NCBI GenBank assembly: GCA_902764875.1
Contig: CACWXP010000013.1
Location: 27,182 to 91,181, forward strand
Source of the DNA: an uncultured Eubacteriales bacterium
GTDB lineage: Bacteria; Bacillota; Clostridia; Christensenellales; Aristaeellaceae
Direction of reading: 5' to 3'
DNA: 64,000 nt
Notes under the pieces: generated by a model
Database searches by the model: none
What the model saw: the letters and a program-made list of their open reading frames with translations, nothing else
What the model was told of the DNA's origin: nothing
Made by a program: the position numbers and the translations under genes
Part shown: in pieces, positions 52,337 through 61,394 of the stretch
Layout: every line of letters begins with the position of its first letter
Position numbering within the stretch: the stretch's first letter is position 1

Positions 52337-53308
52337 TTACCTCTCCGCTCTCATGGGATTGCTCAAAAAGTCCTGATAGCTCAGCCGGATGCCTTCCTCC
52401 AGCTCGGTCCGATAGGTCCACCCCAGTGCCGTCGCCTTCGAAACGTCCAGCAGCTTCCGCGGCGTGCCGTTGGGCTTGCTCGTATCCCAAAGGATCTCGC
52501 CCTCATACCCGACGACTTTCGCCACCAGCTCCGTCAGCTCCCGGATCGTCAGCTCCTTCCCGGTGCCGGCGTTGACGGTCTCATTCCCGCTGTAGTGGTT
52601 CATCAGGAAAACGCACAGGCTCGCCAGATCGTCCACATAAAGGAATTCCCGCAAAGGCGACCCGTCGCCCCAGCAGGTGACGGAGGCCGCCCCGGCTTCC
52701 TTCGCCTCGTGAAAGCGGCGGATCAGCGCCGGCAGCACGTGGCTGTGGGTCGGATGATAGTTGTCATTGGGCCCGTAGAGATTCGTCGGCATCACGGAGA
52801 TGAAATCCGTCCCGTACTGCCGGTTCAGAAACTCGCAGTATTTCAGCCCGGAAATCTTCGCCAGCGCGTAGCCCTCGTTGGTCTTCTCCAGCTCTGAAGT
52901 CAGCAGGCAGCTTTCCGGCATTGGCTGCGGCGCCATCCGGGGATAAATGCAGGAAGACCCCAGAAATTCCAGCTTCTTTACCCCGTTCTGCCACGCGCTG
53001 TGCATCACGTTCATGGCCATCATCATGTTCTCATACATGAAATCCGCCAGCCCGTTCGAATTGGCGATGATCCCCCCGACTTTCCCGGCCGGATGAAAAA
53101 CGTATTCCGGCTTTTCGGCGGCGAAAAAGGCCTCCACCTGATCCTGCCGCGTCAGATCCAGCTCCTTATGGGTCCGGAAAACCAGGTTGTGGTATCCCTG
53201 CCGCTCCAGCTCCCGCACGATGGCGCTCCCCACCATCCCCCGGTGGCCGGCCACGTAGATTTTCGCGTTCCTGTCCATAGGCACAACGGCCTTTTTCTGT
53301 TCGCTCAT
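52337..53308 (-). CDS. fcl: GDP-L-fucose synthase
   Basis: 323 residues, extended SDR. NADP motif GHRGMVGSAIVREL, the fucose synthase-specific LGSSCIYPRMAPQPMPES, the catalytic YALAKISG (Tyr-x3-Lys), and NLYGPNDNYHP with SHVLPALIRRF. It converts GDP-4-keto-6-deoxymannose to GDP-L-fucose. Start taken at ATG 53308, 19 bp after gmd; upstream GTG 53341 would overlap gmd, and a downstream ATG at 53278 is possible. Confidence 0.95.
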   Translation of the reverse strand: MSEQKKAVVPMDRNAKIYVAGHRGMVGSAIVRELERQGYHNLVFRTHKELDLTRQDQVEAFFAAEKPEYVFHPAGKVGGIIANSNGLADFMYENMMMAMNVMHSAWQNGVKKLEFLGSSCIYPRMAPQPMPESCLLTSELEKTNEGYALAKISGLKYCEFLNRQYGTDFISVMPTNLYGPNDNYHPTHSHVLPALIRRFHEAKEAGAASVTCWGDGSPLREFLYVDDLASLCVFLMNHYSGNETVNAGTGKELTIRELTELVAKVVGYEGEILWDTSKPNGTPRKLLDVSKATALGWTYRTELEEGIRLSYQDFLSNPMRAER

Positions 53309-53327
53309 CTTGTTCTCAATCTCTCCC

Positions 53328-54410
53328 TTACTTGACGACACCCTTCTCCAGATACTCCGCCAGGTTGATGTGCTCCAGTGCCTGCTCCTTGGCGACCTTC
53401 TTCATGTCGTGGTCCACCATGATCCGCACCAGCTCCTCAAAGGAAGTCTTCTGCGGGTTCCAGCCCAGCTCCCGCCGGGCCTTGGAGGGATCCCCCCAAA
53501 GGTTCACAACGTCCGTCGGCCGGTAAAAGTCCGGGGAAACCTCCACGACGACCTTGCCGTTCGCCTTGTTGATGCCCTTCTCGTCCAGGCCCTCACCGGT
53601 CCATTCCAGCTCGATTCCCGCGTGCCGGAAGGCCAGCGTTGCAAACTCCCGCACGCTGTGCTGCACGCCGGTGGCGATGACGAAATCGTCCGGCACCTCG
53701 TGCTGAAGGATCAGCCACATGCATTCGACGTAGTCTTTGGCATACCCCCAGTCACGCAGGGAAGAAAGATTCCCAAGCAGCAGTTTCTCCTGTTTTCCCT
53801 GGGCAATCCGGGCGGCGGCCAGCGTGATTTTCCGGGTCACGAAGGTCTCGCCCCGCCGCTCGGATTCGTGATTGAACAGAATCCCGCTGCAGCAGAACAT
53901 GTGGTACGCTTCCCGATATTCCTTTGTAATCCAGAATCCGTACTGCTTGGCCACCGCGTAGGGCGAATAGGGGTGGAAGGGCGTGGTTTCGCTCTGGGGA
54001 ACCTCCTCCACCTTGCCGTACAGCTCCGAGGTGGAAGCCTGATAAATCCGGCAGGTGTCCGCCAGCCCCGTGATCCGCACGGCCTCCAGAATCCGCAGCA
54101 CCCCCGTGGCGTCGATGTCCGCGGTGTATTCCGGGGAGTCGAAGGAAACCTGCACGTGGCTCTGGGCAGCCAGGTTGTAGATCTCGTCCGGCCGCACCAG
54201 TCCGATCACCTTCACCAAAGAGGAAGTGTCGCTCAGGTCCCCGTAGTGCAGGTGGAACCGGGGCTGCCCCTCCAGGTGCGCAATCCGCTCCCGAAAATCC
54301 ACCGAAGACCGCCGGATCACGCCGTGCACGTCGTATCCCCTCCCAATAAGAAACTCGGAAAGATAGCTTCCGTCCTGCCCGGTCACGCCGGTGATGAGTG
54401 CCTTTTTCAT
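53328..54410 (-). CDS. gmd: GDP-mannose 4,6-dehydratase
   Basis: 360 residues. It has NADP motif [33 protein letters not shown], the [16 protein letters not shown] active-site segment and [10 protein letters not shown] (Tyr-x3-Lys). It forms GDP-4-keto-6-deoxy-D-mannose for Fcl. ATG 54410 follows GGGAGGG. First gene of the GDP-fucose run; the divergent gap to 54619 holds a 21-bp-spaced direct repeat. Confidence 0.96.
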   Translation of the reverse strand: MKKALITGVTGQDGSYLSEFLIGRGYDVHGVIRRSSVDFRERIAHLEGQPRFHLHYGDLSDTSSLVKVIGLVRPDEIYNLAAQSHVQVSFDSPEYTADIDATGVLRILEAVRITGLADTCRIYQASTSELYGKVEEVPQSETTPFHPYSPYAVAKQYGFWITKEYREAYHMFCCSGILFNHESERRGETFVTRKITLAAARIAQGKQEKLLLGNLSSLRDWGYAKDYVECMWLILQHEVPDDFVIATGVQHSVREFATLAFRHAGIELEWTGEGLDEKGINKANGKVVVEVSPDFYRPTDVVNLWGDPSKARRELGWNPQKTSFEELVRIMVDHDMKKVAKEQALEHINLAEYLEKGVVK

Positions 54411-54521
54411 GAAGAAGCCCTCCCTGAAATCGTGAGTCTTTGGAAGCACAGGAAAAAAAGATTGCCATTTTGATGTGCTGTAAAGGCATTATTGCATAGA
54501 TAAAAAAAGCAAAAAACCCAT

Positions 54522-54551
54522 AATCTTGGCCAAAACATCAACAATCTTGGC
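54522..54551 (+). promoter_or_regulatory. 21-bp-spaced direct repeat between gmd and the heptose fusion gene
   Basis: AATCTTGGC at 54522-54530 and again at 54543-54551, exactly 21 bp apart, upstream of both divergent genes. A candidate AraC-type operator. Confidence 0.5.
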
Positions 54552-54557
54552 TTTTGA

Positions 54558-54586
54558 TTGTTCAACAGCCGCAGTTGTGATAAACT
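54558..54586 (+). promoter_or_regulatory. possible promoter of the heptose fusion gene
   Basis: TTGTTC (54558-54563), 17 bp, TAAACT (54581-54586), directly next to the direct repeat. Confidence 0.45.
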
Positions 54587-54618
54587 GAAAACGATAACAA
54601 ACCGGAGGGCGCATCGCA

Positions 54619-55968
54619 ATGAAAACAGTCATTATGGCCGGAGGCCGGGGAACGCGGATCGCCGACCTCTTCCCGGACATTCCGAAACCCATGATCCCGA
54701 TCCAGGGTCCGGACGGCGTGTCAAAGCCCGTTTTGGAGTGGGAAATCATTTCCCTCCGGGAGCAGGGATTTACAGACATTCTGCTCACCGTCTCCCACAT
54801 GCATGAAAAAATCGAGGCATATTTCGGCAATGGAAACCACTTTGGCGTCAAAATCGACTATATCGTGGAAGAAACACCCCTGGGCAATGGCGGCGCCCTG
54901 ATCAAGTACAGGGAAAAACTGGGCGCCGAGCCTTTCCTGGTGCTCATCGCCGACGCTATGTTCGACGTGGATTTCACCCGCATGGTGAAATACCACAAAG
55001 AGAAAAACGCGCTGGTGACCCTCTTCTCCCATCCGAACAGCCATCCCTATGATTCTTCTCTGTTAATAGCAGATGAACAGAACTGCGTAACCGCTTGGCT
55101 CACAAAGGAAGACCCCCGGCCCGAATGGTATAAAAACCGTGTCAACGCCGGGCTGCAGGTGATGGATCCCGCGGTGCTGGACGCAATGATGGCCCGCACG
55201 GGGCTGAAGCCGGAAGACATCGGCGAAAAAGATGCCGACGGCAAAATCATCAAAGTTGACATGGACCGCCAGATCCTGAAGCCCCTGTGCGGAACCGGAA
55301 AAATGTTCTGCTACGACAGCCCAGAATACTGCAAGGACATGGGCACGCCGGAGCGCTTTGAGCAGGTCAGCCGCGATTTCGCATGCGGAACCGTCAAGGC
55401 CAAAAATCTCAGCAAGCCCCAGAAAGCGATCTTCCTGGACCGGGATGGAACCATCAACCGGCATATCGGCTTCCTCCGCAAACCGGAGGAGCTCGAACTG
55501 CTCCCCGGCGCGGCGGAGGCGATCAAAAGGATCAACGCAAGCGGCTATCTGGCCGTTGTGATCACCAATCAGCCGGTGATCGCCCGGGGCGAAGTCACAA
55601 CCGAACAACTTCAAATCATCCACAACAAGCTCGAAACCCTTCTCGGCAGGGAAGGGGCCTATATCGACGGCCTGTATTACTGCCCCCACCATCCGGACAA
55701 GGGCTTCGAAGGGGAAGTCCCAGAACTGAAAATCGACTGTGACTGCCGCAAGCCGAAGCCCGGCCTGATCCTGAAAGCGGCGCGGGATTTCAATATAGAC
55801 CTGCAAAGCAGCTGGATGATCGGCGACGGAAAAAACGATATCGGCGCCGGAAAAAACGCCGGCTGCAAAACAACCCTGATTGGCGGGGATCAAACAATAG
55901 GCGCGGATCTCACCGCCCCAAGCCTTCTCGAAGCGGTAAAGAAGATCACCGGGGTCAGGTCCTACTAA
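54619..55968 (+). CDS. heptose-1-phosphate guanylyltransferase/heptose bisphosphatase fusion (HddC-GmhB-like)
   Basis: 449 residues. Residues 1-240 are a sugar nucleotidyltransferase (VIMAGGRGTRIADLFPDIPKP, LGNGGALI). Residues ~265-449 are a HAD phosphatase of the GmhB/histidinol-phosphatase type with FLDRDGTINRHIG, VVITNQP, the zinc-binding CPHHPDKGFEG ... CDCRKPKPG, and MIGDGKND. Together they would perform the phosphatase and nucleotidyl steps of GDP-D-glycero-alpha-D-manno-heptose synthesis. The isomerase and kinase (GmhA, HddA) are not in the window. The ribosome binding site GGAGGGCGCA resembles the left arm of repeat family 2. Confidence 0.85.
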   Translation: MKTVIMAGGRGTRIADLFPDIPKPMIPIQGPDGVSKPVLEWEIISLREQGFTDILLTVSHMHEKIEAYFGNGNHFGVKIDYIVEETPLGNGGALIKYREKLGAEPFLVLIADAMFDVDFTRMVKYHKEKNALVTLFSHPNSHPYDSSLLIADEQNCVTAWLTKEDPRPEWYKNRVNAGLQVMDPAVLDAMMARTGLKPEDIGEKDADGKIIKVDMDRQILKPLCGTGKMFCYDSPEYCKDMGTPERFEQVSRDFACGTVKAKNLSKPQKAIFLDRDGTINRHIGFLRKPEELELLPGAAEAIKRINASGYLAVVITNQPVIARGEVTTEQLQIIHNKLETLLGREGAYIDGLYYCPHHPDKGFEGEVPELKIDCDCRKPKPGLILKAARDFNIDLQSSWMIGDGKNDIGAGKNAGCKTTLIGGDQTIGADLTAPSLLEAVKKITGVRSY

Positions 55969-56011
55969 TGGTCCGGAGCCCACAGGCAGACATACCAATA
56001 ATGTGCAGTGC

Positions 56012-56122
56012 ATGGAAGAGGTCCTCGAAGTCGCCGGCGAGGCGGAGGATCCGATTCCCCCGGAGGAAATCGCCGAAATCATGCATTGGGTGGTTTATAT
56101 TAGAATAAACAGTAAAACTTGA
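56012..56122 (+). CDS. short ORF, probable gene remnant
   Basis: 36 codons (MEEVLEVAGEAEDPIPPEEI...) with acidic, helical composition and no ribosome binding site. It reads like the C-terminal end of a larger protein whose front is missing. The surrounding gap 55969-56151 has nothing else clear. Confidence 0.25.
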   Translation: MEEVLEVAGEAEDPIPPEEIAEIMHWVVYIRINSKT

Positions 56123-56151
56123 ACAATAAACAATAATGCTTGAACGGATGA

Positions 56152-57528
56152 TCAAATCTGATCAATAAGGATTAGATTTGGATCTTGTATTGATTTGACT
56201 TCTTCAGTGAAACCATTTTTGCTGGCAAGAAGAAAGAATAGATTACGCTTTTTTGCTGGAATAAACTGAGCTTTCATTTTCAGACTGTCCAATTCCTGGA
56301 TTCCTGCTGCTTTAGAGCGATATTTGCATTCGCCGATGATGAGGTGATGATCATCATAGGCTATGACGTCTACTTCACTTTCCTGCCAGATGCCGTTTTT
56401 GCAGACTTGTCCCCACCACTTTCCGGAAGACCGGGGCACAAAGGGTAGCTTATAGTCCAACGCATATTGAAAAATGTTGGCACGGATTATATCCTCGTAA
56501 ACAAATCCAAGGAATTCATGATACTGATCATTCAGAATGATGCTTCGGGACTTTTCCCGAAGAGTTGAGATGAGAGAGACATTCGGTTCCAGGAAAGTAT
56601 AGTAAAAACGGAAAAAGGAATCTGAAATACGGTAACGGTGCTCTTTTTTTACTGATAATGAATTGTCAATCAGAGAAACGATTTCCAGATCAATCAGTTT
56701 ATTCAGGTAGGGATATATGTTTCGCTGATCCATTCCGCATTGCTTTGCAATTTTACCCGATTCTTTTTCGGAAGCACCAATTACCCTCAAAATAGAAACA
56801 TAGGTCGTTATGTCACGAACCTCCTGCATCAAAAGGTTAGGGGCTTCGAGAAAGAGCCGGCCTGTGCGGTCAAACAGCAAAGCCTCAGAAGCCTTCTGAA
56901 CGGATGAATAGTCTTTGAAATACATGACATACTGTGCTACGCCTCCCGTCTGGGCGAGCACTTCAACGGCATCTTCAAAGCGTGGAAACAATTCATGTAT
57001 TTCGGAAAAGGAGAAGGGCAATATCTCCATGATGACATCAAAACGACCGTAAAGCGGCGACTGATCATTCTGAATTTGTTTACGCATAAAAGAAAGATTG
57101 GATCCAAGAAGGATCAGCTTCATATCCTTCAACGCATGATCAATAATCCACTGGAATTCGATCGCGACATTCTCGTTTTTCTTTGCCAGAAAAGGAAACT
57201 CATCAATGATAATCAATGCAGGATGGGTTAATTGTGTTGTGGATAAGAAAGTAAACACATCCCGGAAGGTAGAATACGGATGAAGTAATGGTTCTAACTG
57301 TCCGTTAAAAGAAGTGAGAACAGAGATAAAATCATTCAGGCAGGATGCATAGTCAAAGGTGGTTATCTGGAAATAAGCAGTGGATGTATCCTGATTGTTT
57401 TCAAGAAAATCAAGGACTAAAGCAGTTTTTCCTGTACGGCGGCGACCATATATTGCCATCGCTTTATAGCGGGGCTGCTTGGTAAAGCTGATTAATTGTT
57501 CTTTTTCTCGATTTCTGAAATACAGCAT
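56152..57528 (-). CDS. ATPase_2/DUF234-type ATP-binding protein
   Basis: 458 residues. Walker A IYGRRRTGKTALVLDF is near residue 27 and Walker B ALIIIDEFPFLAKK near 105. A winged-helix part (SGKIAKQCGMDQRNIYPYLNKLI) follows. The C-terminal DUF234-like nuclease fold has SEVDVIAYDDHHLIIGECKYRS, an intact D...E-x-K pattern. These proteins are frequent accessory genes in Clostridia and of unknown role. ATG 57528 has GGGAGG nine bases upstream. The promoter is at 57572-57600. AT-rich compared with the core genes. Confidence 0.88.
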   Translation of the reverse strand: MLYFRNREKEQLISFTKQPRYKAMAIYGRRRTGKTALVLDFLENNQDTSTAYFQITTFDYASCLNDFISVLTSFNGQLEPLLHPYSTFRDVFTFLSTTQLTHPALIIIDEFPFLAKKNENVAIEFQWIIDHALKDMKLILLGSNLSFMRKQIQNDQSPLYGRFDVIMEILPFSFSEIHELFPRFEDAVEVLAQTGGVAQYVMYFKDYSSVQKASEALLFDRTGRLFLEAPNLLMQEVRDITTYVSILRVIGASEKESGKIAKQCGMDQRNIYPYLNKLIDLEIVSLIDNSLSVKKEHRYRISDSFFRFYYTFLEPNVSLISTLREKSRSIILNDQYHEFLGFVYEDIIRANIFQYALDYKLPFVPRSSGKWWGQVCKNGIWQESEVDVIAYDDHHLIIGECKYRSKAAGIQELDSLKMKAQFIPAKKRNLFFLLASKNGFTEEVKSIQDPNLILIDQI

Positions 57529-57571
57529 GACGAATCGCCTCCCGTTCAGATTCCTGATGAATATCAAGGTT

Positions 57572-57600
57572 AGTATACATTACGAGCGTCTTCAGGTCAA
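57572..57600 (-). promoter_or_regulatory. promoter of the ATPase_2 gene
   Basis: TTGACC (57595-57600), 17 bp, TATACT (57572-57577) on the minus strand. Confidence 0.75.
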
Positions 57601-57605
57601 GATAA

Positions 57606-57640
57606 ATACGACGAATTTAGATACGACGAATCATAATACG
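57606..57640. repeat. 15-bp tandem repeat upstream of the ATPase_2 promoter
   Basis: ATACGACGAATTTAG, ATACGACGAATCATA, then ATACGATAA: units begin every 15 bp, directly upstream of the -35 box. Could bind a regulator. Confidence 0.7.
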
Positions 57641-57762
57641 ATAAAAAGATAAAAACTCCTACATTTGGCCAAATATAAATGATCTGGAAGAAAGGATATA
57701 GGAGCGATTGACGTCTTGTCAAGGTCTTCAAATACAGATTATCTTGGGACTCATGATCGGCT

Positions 57763-59061
57763 TCATCCGATCAGAATGTTTTCATCCAGCAGGAACTGCT
57801 CAATACCGACGTACTGGATTCCGTTTTCATCTTTCCAGGGTTTCATATACCCTTGGACAACCACCATCTTTTTGAAGGAATCCGGTATACGGATTAACGA
57901 AGCAATTTCCTGCTGTTTCTTTTCCGGATCCGCAATGCTCAGTGCCGATTGGATGTAATACCTGTCATACCCCCGATTCACCACGAAATCAACTTCAAGT
58001 TGCTTCCTGACTTTCCTCCCCTGATTATCTCTAGTCGCAAGCTCCACGACTCCTACATCTACATCCATTCCGCGCCTGATCAGATCGTTGTAGAGGACGT
58101 TCTCCATCAGATGCGTCTCCTCAATCTGTCTGAAACTAAGTCTGGCATTCCGGAGGCCCGGGTCGGAATAGTAATACTTGCATGGGGTTTTGATGTACTT
58201 CTTTCCTTTTACATCATACCGCTCCGCTTTCTGAATCAGATAGGCGTTCTGGAAAAAAGAAAGGTACTTATCAATCGTGTCCGGAGCAACGGCCTGCTGG
58301 CGCTCGCTTTTAAAGGTATTTGACAATTTCCTGGGATTGGTGAGTGAACCAATACCAGAGGCAATGATGTCAAGCAGCGATGAGAGGACATCCGCGTCGT
58401 TCAGGATTTTGTTTCTCTCCAACACATCCTTGATATAGGTCCTCTCGAACAGATCGCGCAAGTACCTGCTCTTATCCTCATGGCTGTTCAGAGAAAGGAT
58501 AAACGGCATTCCGCCATAAGTGTAGTAATCCTGCCAGGCGCCACGTTTGTCTTCCTCATAAGCTGCATAGAATTCAGCAAAAGATAGTGGAAACACTCGG
58601 ATTTCATCGCCCCGGTCCCTGAACTGAGTCAGCACATCCGTTGTCAGCATCTTTGAATTGCTTCCCGTTACGTAAACATCCACATTGGGCATTTGCATGA
58701 AGCCAAGAACAACATCGATGAACGTAATCTTTGCCTCCGGGTCATCCACATAAGGATTTGGTATTTCTGAAACGTACTGGATTTCGTCAATGAAAACATA
58801 ATACCGCTTCTTTTTGTCCGTAATCCTCTCTCGGATGAAACGGTCCAGTTCCATAGGATTTCTGTACTTGACATTCTCAAAGATATCCAAAGCCAGACTT
58901 ATGATCTGCCCTTCCGGCACATCTTCCCGCAACAAGTACTCGCGATAGAGCTGGAACAGAAGCACCGATTTTCCACTTCTGCGAAGCCCTGTGATCACCT
59001 TGACCTTTCCGTTGTCTTTTTTGGCTATAAGCTTTTCCAAGTACGCTTTTCTTGCCAGCAT
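57763..59061 (-). CDS. AAA_14/DUF4143 ATPase
   Basis: 432 residues. Walker A VITGLRRSGKSVLLFQLY is near residue 23 and Walker B YYVFIDEIQYVSE near 86. VYVTGSNSKML (sensor) and FPLSFAEFYAAYEE are family marks. The C-terminal DUF4143 nuclease-like domain ends VDFVVNRG. It is abundant and function-unknown in anaerobes, often in accessory regions. GAGG is seven bases before the ATG. The promoter is at 59118-59146. Confidence 0.92.
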   Translation of the reverse strand: MLARKAYLEKLIAKKDNGKVKVITGLRRSGKSVLLFQLYREYLLREDVPEGQIISLALDIFENVKYRNPMELDRFIRERITDKKKRYYVFIDEIQYVSEIPNPYVDDPEAKITFIDVVLGFMQMPNVDVYVTGSNSKMLTTDVLTQFRDRGDEIRVFPLSFAEFYAAYEEDKRGAWQDYYTYGGMPFILSLNSHEDKSRYLRDLFERTYIKDVLERNKILNDADVLSSLLDIIASGIGSLTNPRKLSNTFKSERQQAVAPDTIDKYLSFFQNAYLIQKAERYDVKGKKYIKTPCKYYYSDPGLRNARLSFRQIEETHLMENVLYNDLIRRGMDVDVGVVELATRDNQGRKVRKQLEVDFVVNRGYDRYYIQSALSIADPEKKQQEIASLIRIPDSFKKMVVVQGYMKPWKDENGIQYVGIEQFLLDENILIG

Positions 59062-59117
59062 GATCTTACCTCATGAAAAAAATGCAGATTGGAACAAAAA
59101 TTTCAGTTCCAGATGTC

Positions 59118-59146
59118 ATGATAGCATCTTTCAGAGAAGAAGTCAA
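59118..59146 (-). promoter_or_regulatory. promoter of the AAA_14 ATPase gene
   Basis: TTGACT (59141-59146), 17 bp, TATCAT (59118-59123) on the minus strand. Confidence 0.75.
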
Positions 59147-59245
59147 CGCAAACTTGCGATTTTTCTGCTCCTGTCTGCATTTTTTTCACGTCCCAGATTT
59201 TTTCCCGTCCTTGATCGGCCTTGTCATGTTGCTCACGTCATATTA

Positions 59246-59431
59246 GCAGAGCTGTTTGAGAGGTATAAAAACGTGAAGCTGGTTGCTGCTGAGCTGGGGT
59301 TGTCCACGGCATTGATTAGCATGTATCTACCCTACGGAAAAACGGTATACGATCTGGAAGAGAAGTCCGGGAATGCCAGGAGAGTTGCAAGATGGAGGGA
59401 GAAGAAAGCTGCGGACGGTGACCATTCATAA
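59246..59431 (+). pseudogene. remnant of a helix-turn-helix protein C-terminus
   Basis: 61 codons without a proper start: AELFERYKNVKLVAAELGLS is a plausible HTH, followed by YLPYGKTVYDLEEKSGNA and a basic end. This looks like the tail of a clostridial DNA-binding protein whose N-terminus is gone. 59432-59600 shows no further gene. Confidence 0.4.
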
Positions 59432-59600
59432 GAGTTGCCGGTCACGCTTGTTTTTCTGGCTGGAGGTGATGACCACAGGGCGAGATTGCCAGTTAAACTG
59501 TGGCGCTGTGATTGAAGACTGCGTGGCCAAGCCTAACATGATGTGGTCCGCAGAATCTCAGAGAATTCCGTGCGGATCCTAAAAAAGTGCACATGAGGCG

Positions 59601-59680
59601 ATAAAAATGCTTAGAAAATCAAGAAAATGCCTAAAACAGAAAAAATATGCTCAAAAAACTTGAAAAATGCCCAAAAGGAT
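59601..59680 (+). repeat. four 20-bp iterons overlapping the AAA ATPase promoter
   Basis: AAAATGC-centred units with ATGC at 59607, 59627, 59647 (TATGC) and 59667, exactly 20 bp apart, each followed by pyrimidines and an A run. The last covers the -35 box. Confidence 0.75.
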
Positions 59681-59688
59681 GATACTAT
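59660..59688 (+). promoter_or_regulatory. promoter of the AAA ATPase gene
   Basis: TTGAAA (59660-59665), 17 bp, TACTAT (59683-59688). The iterons extend into it, as expected for repression. Confidence 0.7.
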
Positions 59689-59727
59689 GGACAGGCTTAT
59701 CGAAATCGTCCGAAGGGAGGCGAGCAC

Positions 59728-60828
59728 ATGTACTACGCAGAGATAGGGAAAATTGTCGAAGCCGGTCTCGAGCGCGATAACGAGAAGGTACGAAGCTTTT
59801 CTCTGCTTCTTGCGAAAAAGATGGAAGCAGATGGAGAAACACGTGGAAGCGAAAGCATTAACAAAGTTTTGAACAGAAAGAAATCCGGAAGAGCTACATT
59901 GGATTCGCTGGCTCCGCTGCCTGTTGACCAGGAAAGCCGAATGATCATCGTCGATGTGGATTTTGATCCTCAGGCAGGAGATCTGATTTTGTCGGAGCCG
60001 GTACGTCTGAAGCTCCAGGATTTTATGAATACCATTCAGCATAAGAGGGTCATGGATGACCTGGGGCTCGAATTCTCACAATCCTTATTGCTGTACGGAT
60101 ATCCGGGATGTGGCAAAACGACAGCCGCGTCCTACATTGCATCGAAAATGCAGCTGCCGTTAGTCACGGCAAGGCTCGACACACTGATCTCATCCCTGCT
60201 GGGCGCAACAGCAAAAAACATCCATAAGATTTTTGAGTATGCGAAGAGGCAGCCGTGCGTACTCTTCCTGGATGAATTTGACGCGATTGCGAAAGCAAGG
60301 GATGACCAGCACGAACTGGGAGAATTGAAAAGGGTAGTGAACAGCCTCCTGCAAAATATCGATGATTATTGCAAAGACGGAATTCTGATTGCCGCGACAA
60401 ATCATCAGGAGCTATTGGACAATGCAATCTGGAGGCGGTTTCAGTCTGTGATCGAGATGCCGCGGCCGGGAATTCCTGAGATAAAGCAGATGATGGATTT
60501 GCTGCCGGACTTTCTGGACACCAGCCATATAAAGGAAAATCAGTGGAAGAAGATCTACCAGTCCATGGAAGGGCTTTCCTATTCCGACATCAGGAATATC
60601 ACCAACAACCTGTCGAAGAAAGCGGTTCTGAATGAGAACAAGGTTCTGGAGATCGAAAGCGTAATAGCAGAGGTGTATCTGTTCAGAATGCACGGAGACT
60701 ATACAAAAGAAGATATGGCTCTTTTTATGTTGGATTGCGCTGTCCCCAAGAACCGCATTGTTTCGTATACGGGGTTATCCAGGCGGAAGATCGATCAGCT
60801 GGAAGGGAGCGTGAAGGATCATGAATGA
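59728..60828 (+). CDS. AAA ATPase of an AAA-S8 protease pair
   Basis: 366 residues, classical AAA module. Walker A LLYGYPGCGKTTAASY is near residue 130, Walker B CVLFLDEFDAIAKARDD near 178, sensor 1 LIAATNHQELLD and Arg finger NAIWRRFQ. It has no membrane helix or HExxH, so it is not FtsH. In related genomes this ATPase type is followed by a subtilisin-like S8 protease; here only the protease start survives. GGGAGGCG precedes ATG 59728. Confidence 0.88.
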   Translation: MYYAEIGKIVEAGLERDNEKVRSFSLLLAKKMEADGETRGSESINKVLNRKKSGRATLDSLAPLPVDQESRMIIVDVDFDPQAGDLILSEPVRLKLQDFMNTIQHKRVMDDLGLEFSQSLLLYGYPGCGKTTAASYIASKMQLPLVTARLDTLISSLLGATAKNIHKIFEYAKRQPCVLFLDEFDAIAKARDDQHELGELKRVVNSLLQNIDDYCKDGILIAATNHQELLDNAIWRRFQSVIEMPRPGIPEIKQMMDLLPDFLDTSHIKENQWKKIYQSMEGLSYSDIRNITNNLSKKAVLNENKVLEIESVIAEVYLFRMHGDYTKEDMALFMLDCAVPKNRIVSYTGLSRRKIDQLEGSVKDHE

Positions 60829-60950
60829 AAAGTATTTGCCGATCAAGATATTTGAAAAACGGAAGGAATATGACGACAGAATTACAGAGGGCGGAGGCGA
60901 TGACCGGGAGCCTGGATTTGTTCTTCACGGTGAAGCACTGCGTGTTCATG
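60821..60950 (+). pseudogene. truncated S8 subtilisin-like protease, N-terminal 43 codons
   Basis: Overlaps the AAA stop by 8 nt. LPIKIFEKRKEYDDRITEGG and FVLHGEALR match the N-terminus of the S8 partner. Homology then stops abruptly and the sequence becomes the antisense of a GT2 fragment. The catalytic domain is absent. Confidence 0.6.
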
Positions 60951-61394
60951 CCCGGATGGCATGGTCCGCAGGTCTTCGTAGACGACTCTTTCCGGGAAAC
61001 GGAGGTTTACCCACAGCTGTCGGCGATACAGTTTGTCCCATACGGAGACATTGAGCTTGCCTTTCATCATGGCGATGAAAGTATCCCTGGCGGAGAGGAT
61101 GATTTCCTTTTTCACACCGGGGACTTTTCGCTGTTTTGCATCCTGCAGGCTGCCCTCTGTCCGGCATTCGGCAAAGCTGCAGACAGCCATGTCTGCCTGA
61201 TTTCGGATCAAAGCATCCTGCAGTTGCGCAATCATCTCCGGATGAAAGGCATCGTCTGCGTCCAGGAAAGCGATGTATTCTCCGGTTGCATGGTCCAGAC
61301 CGGTGTTGCGGGCACCGCTCAGGCCTCGGTTTTCCTGATGGATGACAGAAACCCGGGGATCTGAAAGGTATTCATCGCAGATGGCGCCGGACAC
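60951..61394 (-). pseudogene. internal fragment of a GT2 glycosyltransferase
   Basis: It reads GAICDEYLSDPRVSVIHQEN, GLSGARNTGLDHATGEYIAF, LDADDAFHPEM and later ERVVYEDLRTM. The usual N-terminal VIVPVYN...DDGSTDGS is missing before 61394, and the C-terminus breaks off near 60960, where the S8 protease remnant begins. Both ends truncated, so not functional. Confidence 0.7.

Noticed and set aside
59601-59680. CRISPR array
   Set aside because: Units are 20 bp, degenerate, with no distinct spacers; they overlap a promoter and are better read as operator iterons.
59728-60828. FtsH protease
   Set aside because: Only the AAA module is present; no membrane helices and no HExxH metalloprotease motif.
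60821-61054. 77-residue protein after the AAA ATPase
   Set aside because: Only the first ~43 codons match the S8 protease; the rest is antisense of a GT2 fragment.
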